64,000 nt of DNA from Sulfitobacter sp. M05 (GTDB taxonomy: Bacteria > Pseudomonadota > Alphaproteobacteria > Rhodobacterales > Rhodobacteraceae), in the NCBI RefSeq assembly GCF_029285175.1, contig NZ_JABEDH010000008.1, forward strand, positions 1-64,000. Reading direction: 5' to 3'. The notes under the pieces are model-generated. The model searched no databases. It had not been told where the DNA came from and saw nothing but the letters and a program-made list of their open reading frames with translations. Within the stretch, counting starts at the first letter, position 1, and each line of letters begins with the position of its first letter. Made by a program: the position numbers and the translations under genes. Below are positions 55,704 to 64,000 of the stretch, in pieces.

Positions 55704-55754
55704 GGGTGGTCTCCTGCCGCTGCCTAGACTTCGGCGGCACCCACCCTCTTTTTT
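55704..55754 (+). terminator. Rho-independent terminator of the dioxygenase operon
   Basis: GGGTGG pairs with CCCACC and, after a 5-nt bulge, TGCCGC with GCGGCA, around a 13-nt loop; six T follow (55749-55754). Located 48 bp after the SDR stop. Confidence 0.75.
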
Positions 55755-55888
55755 CCCAGCCTTTCCAGCCACGACATCAGACATAGCAACTATGGCGCAT
55801 ATACCTGCCATTTCCCATACGCGGCATGGATATTGCCCAAGAGTGGAGACAGTGGCCTAACAGAGACAACGAACAAGCGATTCATGTT

Positions 55889-55904
55889 TAAGGCGGGACG
55901 CTCT
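55889..55904 (+). repeat. 16-bp element identical to 28291-28306
   Basis: TAAGGCGGGACGCTCT, preceded at 55871-55884 by GAACAAGCGATTCA, which resembles the pqqA upstream copy. About 170 bp before folD. Candidate common regulatory element. Confidence 0.3.
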
Positions 55905-56070
55905 AACACCCGATATTTTTAAGCATGGAGATTACATGCAATTTGGTGGTTTGAATGCAAATGCCGCAATTAATGTTATTTCTGTCGCTCTGTTGGATTG
56001 ACCCCAATAGAAGCGTCGCGGTTTACAATGGGGCAGTCTGAAAAGAAGTTTGCCAGCGCAAGGACAACCA

Positions 56071-56946
56071 ATGCCCAATTCCAAAGACAATCGCCTGATC
56101 GACGGTGTTGCTGTCAAAAAGCATATGATTGCTGATGTTAAATCCTACGTCGCAGGTTTTCCGCAGATGCCCCGACTTGTGTCGATCCTGATTGGTGATG
56201 TGCCCGAAGCGGCCGTTTATGTGCGCAACCAAGCGCGCGGCGCAGAGCAAGCCGGTTTGCCGTTTGAGCAGATCAGCTGGCCAGGTGACATCACCCAGGA
56301 ATCTTGCAAGGCAATGCTGTTAAAGATGAACGACGATCCGACGGTTCTGGGCATTATTTTGCAGCGGCCCGTGCCGGATCATATCAATGTGCGGGCGTTG
56401 CAGTCTGCCATCCATCCGCTGAAGGATGTCGAAGGGATGAGCCCGGCTTCGATTGGCAATATCGTTTATTCCGATGTTGCCCTTGCACCTTGTACGGCTG
56501 CGGCCTCGGTGGCGTTGATAAAGGAAACCGGCCTGCCAATGGAGGGGCTTGAAGTTGTGATGATCGGCCATTCCGAGATTGTTGGAAAACCTGCCGCGAT
56601 GATGCTGATGGCAGAGGGATGCACTGTGACGGTTTGCCATCACATGACCCGTTCTGTTGCAATGCATTCGCGGCGCGCTGATGTGGTTGTGGTGGCGGTT
56701 GGCAAGGCCCATCTGATAGGACCGGATATGATCAAACCGGGTGCCGCCGTAATTGATATCGGGATCAATCAGATTGAAACGCCAGAAGGCCCCAAAATCG
56801 TTGGGGATGTAGATACCGACGCAGTGATCGACGTTGCGGGGTGGATATCGCCGGTCCCGGGTGGTGTCGGGCCGGTTACCGTGGCCATCCTGATGCGCAA
56901 TGCAATGGTCGCTCATCAGCGTCAAATTGCGGCCGGATGGTTATAA
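56071..56946 (+). CDS. folD: FolD-family methylene-THF dehydrogenase with altered cyclohydrolase residues
   Basis: 291-aa folate enzyme. E. coli-numbered positions are readable: Y50 kept (AVYVRNQ), catalytic K54 is Gln, Q98 kept (LQRPVP), D121 is Glu (KDVEGM). The NADP turn is IGHSEIVGKPAA. Loss of K54 (K56 in the human enzyme) is known to abolish cyclohydrolase while leaving dehydrogenase activity, so this may be a dehydrogenase-only paralogue serving C1 oxidation from the TMAO demethylase nearby. AAGGA is 6 nt before ATG 56071. It converges with the DMT gene, overlapping by 6 bp. Confidence 0.9.
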   Translation: MPNSKDNRLIDGVAVKKHMIADVKSYVAGFPQMPRLVSILIGDVPEAAVYVRNQARGAEQAGLPFEQISWPGDITQESCKAMLLKMNDDPTVLGIILQRPVPDHINVRALQSAIHPLKDVEGMSPASIGNIVYSDVALAPCTAAASVALIKETGLPMEGLEVVMIGHSEIVGKPAAMMLMAEGCTVTVCHHMTRSVAMHSRRADVVVVAVGKAHLIGPDMIKPGAAVIDIGINQIETPEGPKIVGDVDTDAVIDVAGWISPVPGGVGPVTVAILMRNAMVAHQRQIAAGWL

Positions 56947-57786
56947 AGCCAGATACCCAACACCGCAAAAAGCAACAACACAGCCACACCATTGCGCCAG
57001 CGACATTTTCTCTTTTAGCAACAACCAAGCCAATAGTATCGTCAACAGTCCGAACATCGAGGAGGTTACCGCAGCGTATTGCGGGTGAGGAAGATTGCCA
57101 GCGGAGAGAACACATAAAAGGGCAATACCATCCGCGATGCCCATCAAAATCAGCAACGGTAAAGCGCGCTTACCCGGCCAGAACGGCAGTTTGAGCAGCA
57201 GTAAGGCCAGGATGATCAATGCGACCGCCACGACGCGGGTGACAAGGGTGGTGGAAACCTCATCGCTGAGCTGCGCGGCGTGCTGCCCTAGTGCAAAGGT
57301 ACCCGCAAACCCAATGGCGGAAAGGGTTGCAAGGGCAATCGTTGGCCCTTTGGCAGGGGCCGTGGCGGCTGTGCCGTCAGAACGCGCCGCGACAAAGGCA
57401 ACCCCAGACACGATTGCAATAACCGCCAGCCACTGCAGGCTTGATACCGGGGTGCCTTGGGCCATGGCAATTCCAACGGAAAGAACCGGATACCCGGCAA
57501 TCAAGGGCGCGACCAATCCCACCGGGCCGCGCTGAAACGCATAATACAGACCAACGGTAGCAATCACAAAAAAGCCGCCAGCAAAGACAGACAACCAGAG
57601 TGCCCCGACAGGTATCGGCGCGGCCCCACCATGAAAGATCACGGCCCCAAGATGGAAGATCAAACCCGTCGAGAGGACCACAAAGATACAGGCGCTGTTA
57701 GGGGTTTTTTGGCTTAAGAACCGAACGCAGATATCATGGAACCCCCAACAAAGTGCGGCAATCAACCCAAGGGAAAGGGCGCTCAT
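56941..57786 (-). CDS. DMT/EamA-family membrane transporter
   Basis: 281-aa protein with ten hydrophobic helices in two EamA repeats (GLIAALCWGFHDICVRFLSQ; PTIALATLSAIGFAGTFALG). Drug/metabolite exporter family; substrate unknown. ATG 57786 (MSALSLG) taken as start; an upstream GTG at 57831 lacks a ribosome site. Sits between folD and tdm on the opposite strand, so it may export a methylated-amine product. Confidence 0.88.
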   Translation of the reverse strand: MSALSLGLIAALCWGFHDICVRFLSQKTPNSACIFVVLSTGLIFHLGAVIFHGGAAPIPVGALWLSVFAGGFFVIATVGLYYAFQRGPVGLVAPLIAGYPVLSVGIAMAQGTPVSSLQWLAVIAIVSGVAFVAARSDGTAATAPAKGPTIALATLSAIGFAGTFALGQHAAQLSDEVSTTLVTRVVAVALIILALLLLKLPFWPGKRALPLLILMGIADGIALLCVLSAGNLPHPQYAAVTSSMFGLLTILLAWLLLKEKMSLAQWCGCVVAFCGVGYLAL

Positions 57787-58021
57787 TCGGGTGTCCCAGT
57801 GTTGAGAATCATGCTGATTCGCGGCGTTCACAGCGCTTTAGAAAGCATGCGGGCATGCGGAAAAGAGATCGGGAATAGGACCTCCGTCGGTGCAGGTGCC
57901 AGAAACTGATGATAAGAGGGTACATTTGTTCGATTTTGTTTGCCGTAGAGAAAAGTGTATGCATTCTTATCATTAAATAAATATTCCGCCCATGCAACAC
58001 TGATATGCCGAGAGACAAATC

Positions 58022-60391
58022 ATGTTAGACGACTATCCAAGGGTGCGCCCCGGCCCGCCAAAGCCCAGCAAAATTATTCAGCCACAGGTCTTCTCTTTGC
58101 CCCCCGGCACGGAACGCTACGTTGTCGAAGGGCAGGGCGCTGTGCTGATCCCAGTCGAAGCGGGCGATCACCTGACCATAATAAACACAGAAGGTGGCCA
58201 ACATTGCGAAGTGGTGGCAAGTGACCCCAGAGGGGTGCTTGACGCCGGAATTATTGGTGCCAATGCACAGGGTGACGCGCGTGGTTTGAAAGGGCTGCTG
58301 AGCAGTGACAACCAATCGCTGCGGGGTATGCGGATGGGCCTTCAGGCACGCGGAATAGATCTGGCTGAGGCACAGGCCGTGCATTTATTCGAAGCGACGA
58401 CGCCGGCCGGAACGCAGGAGCAATTTCGCGCTACCCGGGATGGTGTGGTGATCATCGCGGCCCCCGGCGATGCCATGGATATTGAAGCACAGAATACCGC
58501 AACACCCCTCACGGTGATGGTCAAACGCGCCGTGTTAAAGAGCAAACTGCGCTTTGAATTACCAGATCCCTTGGCGGATCCATTGCAGGACATTCGCGTA
58601 CATACCCAAACGGCTGAGTCCTATTTTGTGAAAGCCGGTGATTACATTCAGATCATCGATGTCGACGGACGCCAATGCACAGACTTCGAATGTTTCTCGG
58701 CCCGAAAGCTTGATAAGGGGATCGAACACGCATTGGACGTTACCACCACCCGCACGTTGATGGGCCACGCCTATCCAATGCCGGGGCTGCACGCCAAATA
58801 CTATGATCAGGAAATGATCCCGCTGGTCGAGGTGGTGCAAGACACCTGCGGGCGTCACGACGCTTTTGCAATGGCCTGCACTGAAAAATACTACAACGAT
58901 ATCGGCTACCCCGGGCACGTCAATTGTTCGAACAATTTCAACACTGCGCTTGCCGAACATGGCGTAGGTGCAAGGCGTGGTTGGATGGCGATCAACTTTT
59001 TCTTCAATACATCAATCGACGAACATGGCGTGATGTATACGGATGAACCGTGGTCGCGCCCTGGTGATTATGTATTGCTGCGCGCCCTGACCGATATTGT
59101 CTGTGTCAGCTCGGCTTGCCCTGACGATACCAGCGCAGCCAATGGCTGGAACCCGACCGATATTCACGTCCGCACCTATAGCGGTGAGGAAACCTTCCAA
59201 CGTTCCATCGCGACACGCGTCACCCCAGATTCGGAGCCGAAAATGACCAAACAAACCGGTTTCCACGATAGCTTTGCTAAGCACACGCGGAATTTTATCG
59301 AGTACAACGGCTATTGGCTGGCCAATTGCTATGCCGATGCGGGACCGATCGAAGAATACCATGCCTGTCGCCAGAAATGCATCATTCTTGACCTGTCACC
59401 ACTGCGCAAGTTTGAGATCACCGGACCGGATGCAGAGGCGTTGTGCCAATACGCCTTTACCCGAAATATGAAGACATTGGCTGTGGGTGGCGTTGTCTAC
59501 ACGGCGATGTGCTATGAACACGGCGGGATGGTAGACGACGGCACTGTATTCCGGCTGGGGAAAGACAACTTTCGCTGGATTGGTGGATCGGACTACGGCG
59601 GTGAATGGCTGCGCGAACTGGCTGAAAAGCTTGGGTTGAAAGTGCTGGTACGGGCCTCAACCGATCAGTTGCATAACGTTGCGGTCCAAGGACCGGAAAG
59701 CCGTGATCTGCTGCGCAAGATCGTATGGACAGCACCTCATAACCCCGAATTTGATCAATTGGGCTGGTTCCGGTTTACGCCTGCGCGCCTGAACACTGAA
59801 TCCGGCACACCCTTCGTTCTGAGCCGGACAGGATACACTGGCGAATTGGGTTACGAGGTTATGTGCCACCCCAAGGACTGCGCTGAGATTTTTGATGCCA
59901 TTTGGCAAGTGGGTCAGGACCACGGCCTCAAACCTATGGGGCTTGAGGCCTTGGACATGGTGCGGATCGAGGCGGGGTTGATCTTTGCCGGTTACGATTT
60001 TTCGGACCAGACCGACCCCTTTGAGGCGGGGATTGGGTTCACCGTTCCGCTGAAATCAAAGACAGATGATTTCATTGGGCGTGATGCGCTGATCCGGCGC
60101 AAAGAGAACCCCATGCGCAAGTTGGTCGGGCTTGAGATCGACAGTAACGTGGAAGTGGGACACGGCGATTGTGTGCATGTTGGCCGCGCCCAGATTGGTG
60201 AGGTGACATCAGCGATCCGCTCTCCTTTGTTGGGCAAGAACATCGCCTTGGCGCGTGTGGATGTGGCCCATTGTGAGCCGGGAACAGAGCTAGAAATTGG
60301 TAAACTGGACGGACATCAAAAGCGCCTGCCGGCCCGAATCGCCGAAAATCTCGCTGCCTTTGATCCGAAGAAGGAACGCCCCCGCTCATGA
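58022..60391 (+). CDS. tdm: Trimethylamine N-oxide demethylase (Tdm)
   Basis: 789-aa fusion of an N-terminal DUF1989 zinc domain (about 1-370) and a C-terminal GcvT-type tetrahydrofolate domain (about 400-780). It converts TMAO to dimethylamine and formaldehyde, the latter captured by folate. D221 and C286, C302, C366 have the same spacings (16 and 64) as the Asp and Cys zinc ligands I recall for Methylocella Tdm. GAGAGA precedes the ATG. The stop overlaps the globin ATG. Neighbours tmm, gmaS and folD support the call. Confidence 0.93.
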   Translation: MLDDYPRVRPGPPKPSKIIQPQVFSLPPGTERYVVEGQGAVLIPVEAGDHLTIINTEGGQHCEVVASDPRGVLDAGIIGANAQGDARGLKGLLSSDNQSLRGMRMGLQARGIDLAEAQAVHLFEATTPAGTQEQFRATRDGVVIIAAPGDAMDIEAQNTATPLTVMVKRAVLKSKLRFELPDPLADPLQDIRVHTQTAESYFVKAGDYIQIIDVDGRQCTDFECFSARKLDKGIEHALDVTTTRTLMGHAYPMPGLHAKYYDQEMIPLVEVVQDTCGRHDAFAMACTEKYYNDIGYPGHVNCSNNFNTALAEHGVGARRGWMAINFFFNTSIDEHGVMYTDEPWSRPGDYVLLRALTDIVCVSSACPDDTSAANGWNPTDIHVRTYSGEETFQRSIATRVTPDSEPKMTKQTGFHDSFAKHTRNFIEYNGYWLANCYADAGPIEEYHACRQKCIILDLSPLRKFEITGPDAEALCQYAFTRNMKTLAVGGVVYTAMCYEHGGMVDDGTVFRLGKDNFRWIGGSDYGGEWLRELAEKLGLKVLVRASTDQLHNVAVQGPESRDLLRKIVWTAPHNPEFDQLGWFRFTPARLNTESGTPFVLSRTGYTGELGYEVMCHPKDCAEIFDAIWQVGQDHGLKPMGLEALDMVRIEAGLIFAGYDFSDQTDPFEAGIGFTVPLKSKTDDFIGRDALIRRKENPMRKLVGLEIDSNVEVGHGDCVHVGRAQIGEVTSAIRSPLLGKNIALARVDVAHCEPGTELEIGKLDGHQKRLPARIAENLAAFDPKKERPRS

Positions 60392-60789
60392 CACAGACTG
60401 TCCTTGATCAGATCGGAGGAGAGGAGGCCCTGCGCACCCTTGTTGAACACTTCTATGATCTGGTCGAGACAGTTCCGGAAGGTCGGCGGATCAATTCTCT
60501 GCATCTGCAACATCACGGGATGGCCCATACCCGGGTTGAACAATTCAACTTCCTGTCCGGGTTTATGGGAGGGCGCCAATATTACCTTGAAAAACACCGG
60601 CATATGAATGTGAAAGAAATCCATGCCCATATCCCGATCCAGACCTGCGACGCAGAGAATTGGCTGGCGATAATGGACAAGGCGCTGGATGATCTGGGGC
60701 ATAACGGCCCCCATATTGACCGGTTGCGCCAAACGTTGCGGCGGGTCGCACTGATGCTCGTCAATGACGGCGCGGTTACACACCTGTGA
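60388..60789 (+). CDS. Group II truncated haemoglobin
   Basis: 133-aa globin of the TrHbO type (LVEHFYDLVETVP with the B10 Tyr region, LSGFMGGRQYYLEKHRHMN with the proximal/distal His region, WLAIMDKALDD with a G8-type Trp). Coupled to tdm by ATGA. It may bind O2 for the oxygen-dependent Tmm or scavenge NO or formaldehyde-related radicals; role not defined. Confidence 0.88.
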   Translation: MTQTVLDQIGGEEALRTLVEHFYDLVETVPEGRRINSLHLQHHGMAHTRVEQFNFLSGFMGGRQYYLEKHRHMNVKEIHAHIPIQTCDAENWLAIMDKALDDLGHNGPHIDRLRQTLRRVALMLVNDGAVTHL

Positions 60790-60803
60790 AAACCCCGGAA
60801 CAC

Positions 60804-60840
60804 CCAACGCGGCCTGAAATCAAAGATTTCAACGCGTTGG
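60804..60840. terminator. Bidirectional hairpin terminator between globin and tmm
   Basis: Two nested stems: CCAACGCG/CGCGTTGG (8 bp) enclosing TGAAATC/GATTTCA (7 bp) with an AAA loop, in the 85-bp gap between the convergent genes. Confidence 0.8.
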
Positions 60841-60874
60841 ATGATACTCCTCCTATCAGGTTTTGTCGAAGTGG

Positions 60875-62209
60875 TTAATTCTTCAGATAGACTTCCAGAC
60901 TGTCATCCAGCGCGTCTTTCCATGGGGTATGGTGAGCCGGTGCCAGCGTGCCTGTGATGACGGAGGTATAGCTGTTGTTGCGGAAGGTCATGATACCCGC
61001 CTTCTTATGCCCCTTCCATTCCTTGAACACCTGACAGGCCGCCTCAACATCAAAAGAGGGATAGTCGGTCTCTGCGATCAGCTCTTTCACATAATCGCCT
61101 TGATACCAGATCGCGTCATAATCGTCTTTGCCAGCATCCTCGCGCGCGATGCGGTCTGCAACATCGGCGACCATTGTGGCTGTATCAGGCTGTTCGATCC
61201 GGCCAAGGATGACATCGCGCACCCACCACGCCTGTGCATCGAACATGTTGAAGGTAAACCATTGATCCTGCATTCCAAGATAGAACAGCGCAGGCTCGTT
61301 AACATAGGTAACGCCCTTATAGAGGTCTTGCGTCGCCAACCGGTTGGCGGTTTTCAGACGCAACTCATCTGGCAGGAAGGGAAAGTGGTGTTTGTAGCCA
61401 GTGCAAAGGATCACCGCATCAATGTCCCGGCTTGACCCATCTTTGAAATGCGCAGTGTTGCCATCAACATGGGTCAGCAAGGGCACCTCGGCCCAATTGT
61501 CAGGCCAGTCAAATCCCATTGGCGCGGTCCGGTGGCTGACGGTGATGGATTTGGCCCCGTATTTCCAACACTGCGATCCAATATCCTCGGCGGAATAGCT
61601 GGTACCGACAATCAGCAAGTCCTTGTCTTTAAATTCCATTGCGTCACGGAAGTCATGGGCATGAAGAACACGCCCCTTGAAGGTTTCGAACCCGTCAAAT
61701 TGCGGCACGTTGGGCGTGCTGAAGTGCCCGGAGGCCACAATCACATGATCAAAGCTTTCGGTATATGTGCGGTCGTCGGGCAGATGGCAAACAGTGACAT
61801 TGAATTGGTCACCAGCCTTTTCAACCCAGCGGACCGCGGTGTCAAAACGGATCAGATCTCGCACGCCGGCCTTTTGAACCCGGCCTTCGATGTAATCAAA
61901 CAGCACGGCACGGGGCGGGTAGGACGCAATTTGTTTGCCAAAGTGTTCCTCGAAGGAATAGTCGGCAAATTCGAGCCCTTCCTTGGGGCCGTTTGACCAC
62001 AGATAGCGATACATCGACCCGTGCACAGGTTCGCCATATTGATCCAGACCCGTGCGCCATGTGTAATTCCACAGACCACCCCAATTTTCCTGTTTTTCAA
62101 AGCAGACGACTTCAGGAACTTCGGCCCCCTTTTCGGCTGCAGATTGAAACGCGCGAAGCTGCGCCAGGCCGGACGGGCCAGCCCCAATAATTGCGATGCG
62201 TTTTGTCAT
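60875..62209 (-). CDS. tmm: Trimethylamine monooxygenase (Tmm)
   Basis: 444-aa flavin-containing monooxygenase: FAD site [10 protein letters not shown] near 8, FMO signature [13 protein letters not shown] near 169, NADPH turn [11 protein letters not shown] near 190, and the C-terminal LAPAHHTPW. In roseobacters this enzyme N-oxygenates TMA to TMAO (and can oxidise sulfur compounds). ATG 62209 has GAGGA just upstream; an ATG seven codons earlier is the alternative. Product TMAO is the substrate of Tdm encoded convergently. Confidence 0.93.
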   Translation of the reverse strand: MTKRIAIIGAGPSGLAQLRAFQSAAEKGAEVPEVVCFEKQENWGGLWNYTWRTGLDQYGEPVHGSMYRYLWSNGPKEGLEFADYSFEEHFGKQIASYPPRAVLFDYIEGRVQKAGVRDLIRFDTAVRWVEKAGDQFNVTVCHLPDDRTYTESFDHVIVASGHFSTPNVPQFDGFETFKGRVLHAHDFRDAMEFKDKDLLIVGTSYSAEDIGSQCWKYGAKSITVSHRTAPMGFDWPDNWAEVPLLTHVDGNTAHFKDGSSRDIDAVILCTGYKHHFPFLPDELRLKTANRLATQDLYKGVTYVNEPALFYLGMQDQWFTFNMFDAQAWWVRDVILGRIEQPDTATMVADVADRIAREDAGKDDYDAIWYQGDYVKELIAETDYPSFDVEAACQVFKEWKGHKKAGIMTFRNNSYTSVITGTLAPAHHTPWKDALDDSLEVYLKN

Positions 62210-62263
62210 GCGGAATCCTCTTGATGTCATGATGTCGGGTTCAAGATGCCTAGGGCACCAGAT

Positions 62264-63592
62264 CTAGATGTCGAGCGTATTGGCTCTTTCCCACTCCGAG
62301 AAATGGCTACAGAAATCGCTCCACTCTTGATGTTTCAATTTCAGATAGGCGGCAGAAAACTCTTCGCCCATTGCCGCCTTTAGGCCCTCATCCTTGTCGT
62401 ATTCGCGCAGAGCGTCCAGCATATTAAGCGGCAGCAAGGGCGCACCGCGAACCGTGTGGCCTTCAGCATACATGTCGATATCGTGACGTTTCCCAGGATC
62501 CGCTTTGGAACGGATACCCGACAGGCCTGCGGCGATGATAACGGCCTGCAAAAGGTATGGATTTACGGCACCGTCCGGCAGACGCAATTCAAAGCGACCT
62601 GGGCCGGGCACACGCACCATATGGGTGCGGTTGTTGCCGGTCCATGTCACCGTGTTAGGTGCCCATGTGGCCCCGGATGATGTGCGCGGCGCATTGATGC
62701 GTTTATAGCTGTTCACGGTAGGGTTTGTTATCGCAGCAAGTGCAGAGGCATGTTTCATAATACCGCCAAGGAAATGCTTGCCGCGTTCTGAAAGACCCAA
62801 TTCGCCAGTCTGGCCTGACCCTTCCCCTGCAAATACGTTGGTCTTTGACGCGTCCCCCGGCGCATCCCAGACGGAGATATGCGCATGGCACCCGTTGCCG
62901 GTTAGCCCCTCAATCGGTTTAGGCATGAAAGTCGCACGATAGCCGTGCTTTTCGGCGACCGTACGGGTCATAAATTTGAAAAAGCTGTGCTTGTCTGCGG
63001 TCGTCAATGCATCGTCAAAGTCCCAGTTCATTTCCCACTGGCCATTGGCGTCTTCGTGGTCGTTTTGATAGGGGTTCCAGCCCAACTCAAGCATGTAATC
63101 GCTGATTTCGCGGATCACATCGAGACGACGCATAAATGCCTGTTGGTCGTAACAGGGTTTCGCCGCAGTATCACTTAGATCGCTGATCTCGTCACCGGCG
63201 GGGGTTAGCAGGAAAAATTCGGCTTCGATACCTGTCTTGACGTGCATACCTTCTTCGGCAGCTTCAGCAATCAGGCGGCGCAATACATTTCGCGGAGCTT
63301 GCGCGACATCCTCGCCTTCCATGACGCAATTGCCCGGCACCCAGGCGATTTCCTTGTTCCATGGCAGAATGATCACGGCCTCCGGGTCCGGCACGGCCAG
63401 CATGTCAGGATGGGCAGGGGTTAGATCAAGCCATGTGGCAAAACCTGCAAAACCGGCGCCTTCCTCTTGCATGTCAGCAATGGCGCGGGAGGGGACAAGT
63501 TTGGCACGTTGACCGCCGAAAAGATCCGTAAAGGAGATCATGAAGTATTTGACGCCGTTCTCTTCGGCGAATTTAGCGAGATCTAATGCCAT
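62264..63592 (-). CDS. gmaS: Gamma-glutamylmethylamide synthetase (GmaS, glutamine synthetase family)
   Basis: 442-aa GS-like enzyme (GIEAEFFLLTPAGD, NDHEDANGQWEMNWDFDDAL, GNGCHAHISVWD, the NNRTHMVRVPGPGRFELRLPDGAVNPY active-site strip). It ligates monomethylamine to glutamate. GmaS rather than GlnA is preferred because it lies between tmm and a methylglutamate-synthase-type gene. ATG 63592 has GGGAAA upstream; about 36 earlier codons are unlikely. Confidence 0.9.
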   Translation of the reverse strand: MALDLAKFAEENGVKYFMISFTDLFGGQRAKLVPSRAIADMQEEGAGFAGFATWLDLTPAHPDMLAVPDPEAVIILPWNKEIAWVPGNCVMEGEDVAQAPRNVLRRLIAEAAEEGMHVKTGIEAEFFLLTPAGDEISDLSDTAAKPCYDQQAFMRRLDVIREISDYMLELGWNPYQNDHEDANGQWEMNWDFDDALTTADKHSFFKFMTRTVAEKHGYRATFMPKPIEGLTGNGCHAHISVWDAPGDASKTNVFAGEGSGQTGELGLSERGKHFLGGIMKHASALAAITNPTVNSYKRINAPRTSSGATWAPNTVTWTGNNRTHMVRVPGPGRFELRLPDGAVNPYLLQAVIIAAGLSGIRSKADPGKRHDIDMYAEGHTVRGAPLLPLNMLDALREYDKDEGLKAAMGEEFSAAYLKLKHQEWSDFCSHFSEWERANTLDI

Positions 63593-63624
63593 TAATGTTT
63601 TCCCTGTGGTCTTTTTAAGTGAAA

Positions 63625-63654
63625 GGGGCGCGGACCAATCATGATCCGCGCCCC
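63625..63654 (-). terminator. Intercistronic hairpin between mgsC and gmaS
   Basis: Perfect 10-bp stem GGGGCGCGGA/TCCGCGCCCC, loop of 10 nt, in the 74-bp gap. On the minus strand it is followed by only TTTC, so it may be a partial terminator or an mRNA processing/stability site. Confidence 0.6.
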
Positions 63655-63666
63655 AAAATATCTGTA

Positions 63667-64000
63667 TTAGTATCCTGTTCCTGGTTTGCCGGGATACCAT
63701 TCGGTTCCGGCAAGCGGTACGCGGGCCATCGCGGCGGCTTCCATTGTCAGCGCCACCAAATCCTCGGGTTCCAAATTGTGCAGGTGGTTCTTGCCACAGG
63801 CGCGCGCAATTGTTTGCGCTTCAAGTGTCATTACCTTGAGATAATTGCGCAGCCGGCGTCCCCCCTCAATGGGATCGAAACGTGCCATCAACTCGGGGTC
63901 CTGCGTGGTGATACCCGCTGGGTCTTGCCCTTCATGCCAGTCATCATAAGCACCGGCTGTGGTACCTAGGGCGTTGTATTCAGCCTCCCATCTGGGATCA
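63667..64000 (-). CDS. mgsC: FMN-binding glutamate synthase-type protein, N-methylglutamate synthase subunit C, 5'-truncated by window edge
   Basis: The last ~110 residues are visible: GITTQDPELMARFD, the RNYLKVMTLEAQTIARACGK helix and HLHNLEPEDLVALTMEAAAMARVPLAGTEW. This matches the C-terminus of the GltB-like MgsC, which converts gamma-glutamylmethylamide to N-methylglutamate. Its position upstream of gmaS on the same strand fits the mgsABC-gmaS order. The rest lies beyond the window. Confidence 0.85.
   Translation of the reverse strand, partial: DPRWEAEYNALGTTAGAYDDWHEGQDPAGITTQDPELMARFDPIEGGRRLRNYLKVMTLEAQTIARACGKNHLHNLEPEDLVALTMEAAAMARVPLAGTEWYPGKPGTGY

Larger units (their letters stand above)
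55656..56070. other. Intergenic region, 415 bp
   Basis: Holds the terminator of the dioxygenase operon (55704-55754), the 14-bp and 16-bp elements shared with the pqqA and response-regulator upstream regions (55871-55884, 55889-55904), and the folD leader. No further gene recognised. Confidence 0.5.

Overview
The window looks like chromosomal DNA of a marine alphaproteobacterium of the Roseobacter group (Rhodobacteraceae). The evidence is the moderately GC-rich coding style, several TRAP carboxylate transporters, a trimethylamine-oxidation cluster (tmm/tdm/gmaS type), a PQQ/quinoprotein system and a methionine gamma-lyase cassette. I saw no rRNA, tRNA, CRISPR array, transposase, integrase or phage gene. 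Almost all of the DNA is metabolic gene clusters packed head-to-tail, many with 4-bp ATGA stop/start overlaps.

Layout. (1) 1-6615: a partial acyl-CoA synthetase (minus) faces away from a one-module NRPS (C-A-T-TE), which converges on an oligosaccharide-flippase-like protein. (2) 7085-12720: FNT-family channel, DUF202 protein, then an Lrp regulator divergent from methionine gamma-lyase and a PDH-E1-like 2-oxobutyrate dehydrogenase (the mdeR-mdeA-mdeB arrangement). (3) 12772-20644: aldehyde dehydrogenase, LysR and aspartate-dehydrogenase-like genes on minus; a DHDPS-family aldolase/lyase, 3-hydroxyanthranilate dioxygenase and a full TRAP transporter on plus. It looks like a catabolic island for an aromatic amine or amino acid. 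(4) 20868-24002: pqqABCDE. (5) 24115-43642: the quinoprotein region. It holds a hybrid kinase, a FIST-domain sensor, a LuxR-type response regulator, a PQQ alcohol dehydrogenase with the lanthanide-type aspartate, an ABC transporter with its beta-propeller and binding proteins, cytochrome c-550 and a MoxJ-like protein. It also holds CoxG/S/L/M (form II molybdenum hydroxylase), ApbE and a NosR-like membrane flavo-iron-sulfur protein.

(6) 43744-55655: a second TRAP transporter and a MarR regulator, divergent from a tightly coupled operon. The operon encodes a Rieske dioxygenase (reductase, alpha, beta), a CoA ligase, a thiolase-like protein without the thiolase Cys/His, a DUF35 zinc ribbon fused to a degenerate SDR, a cyclase-family hydrolase and an active-looking SDR. 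Near-identical 16-bp inverted repeats precede both the TRAP genes and the dioxygenase operon, suggesting that MarR controls uptake and catabolism together. This is the best candidate for an undescribed pathway. (7) 56071-64000: methylated-amine module with a FolD paralogue carrying Q54/E121, a DMT exporter, TMAO demethylase (tdm), group II truncated haemoglobin, trimethylamine monooxygenase (tmm), gamma-glutamylmethylamide synthetase (gmaS) and the C-terminus of an N-methylglutamate synthase subunit (mgsC).

Working together: pqqA-E supply the cofactor for the quinoprotein dehydrogenase. Its aldehyde product could be oxidised by the Cox-type enzyme, with electrons passing to cytochrome c-550. 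A FIST sensor/kinase/regulator set probably controls this. TMA is oxidised to TMAO, then demethylated to dimethylamine plus formaldehyde, with downstream methylamine assimilation through GmaS/Mgs and C1 oxidation through folate. Methionine degradation gives methanethiol and 2-oxobutyrate. Functions are read from motifs and gene context only; no database search was possible.
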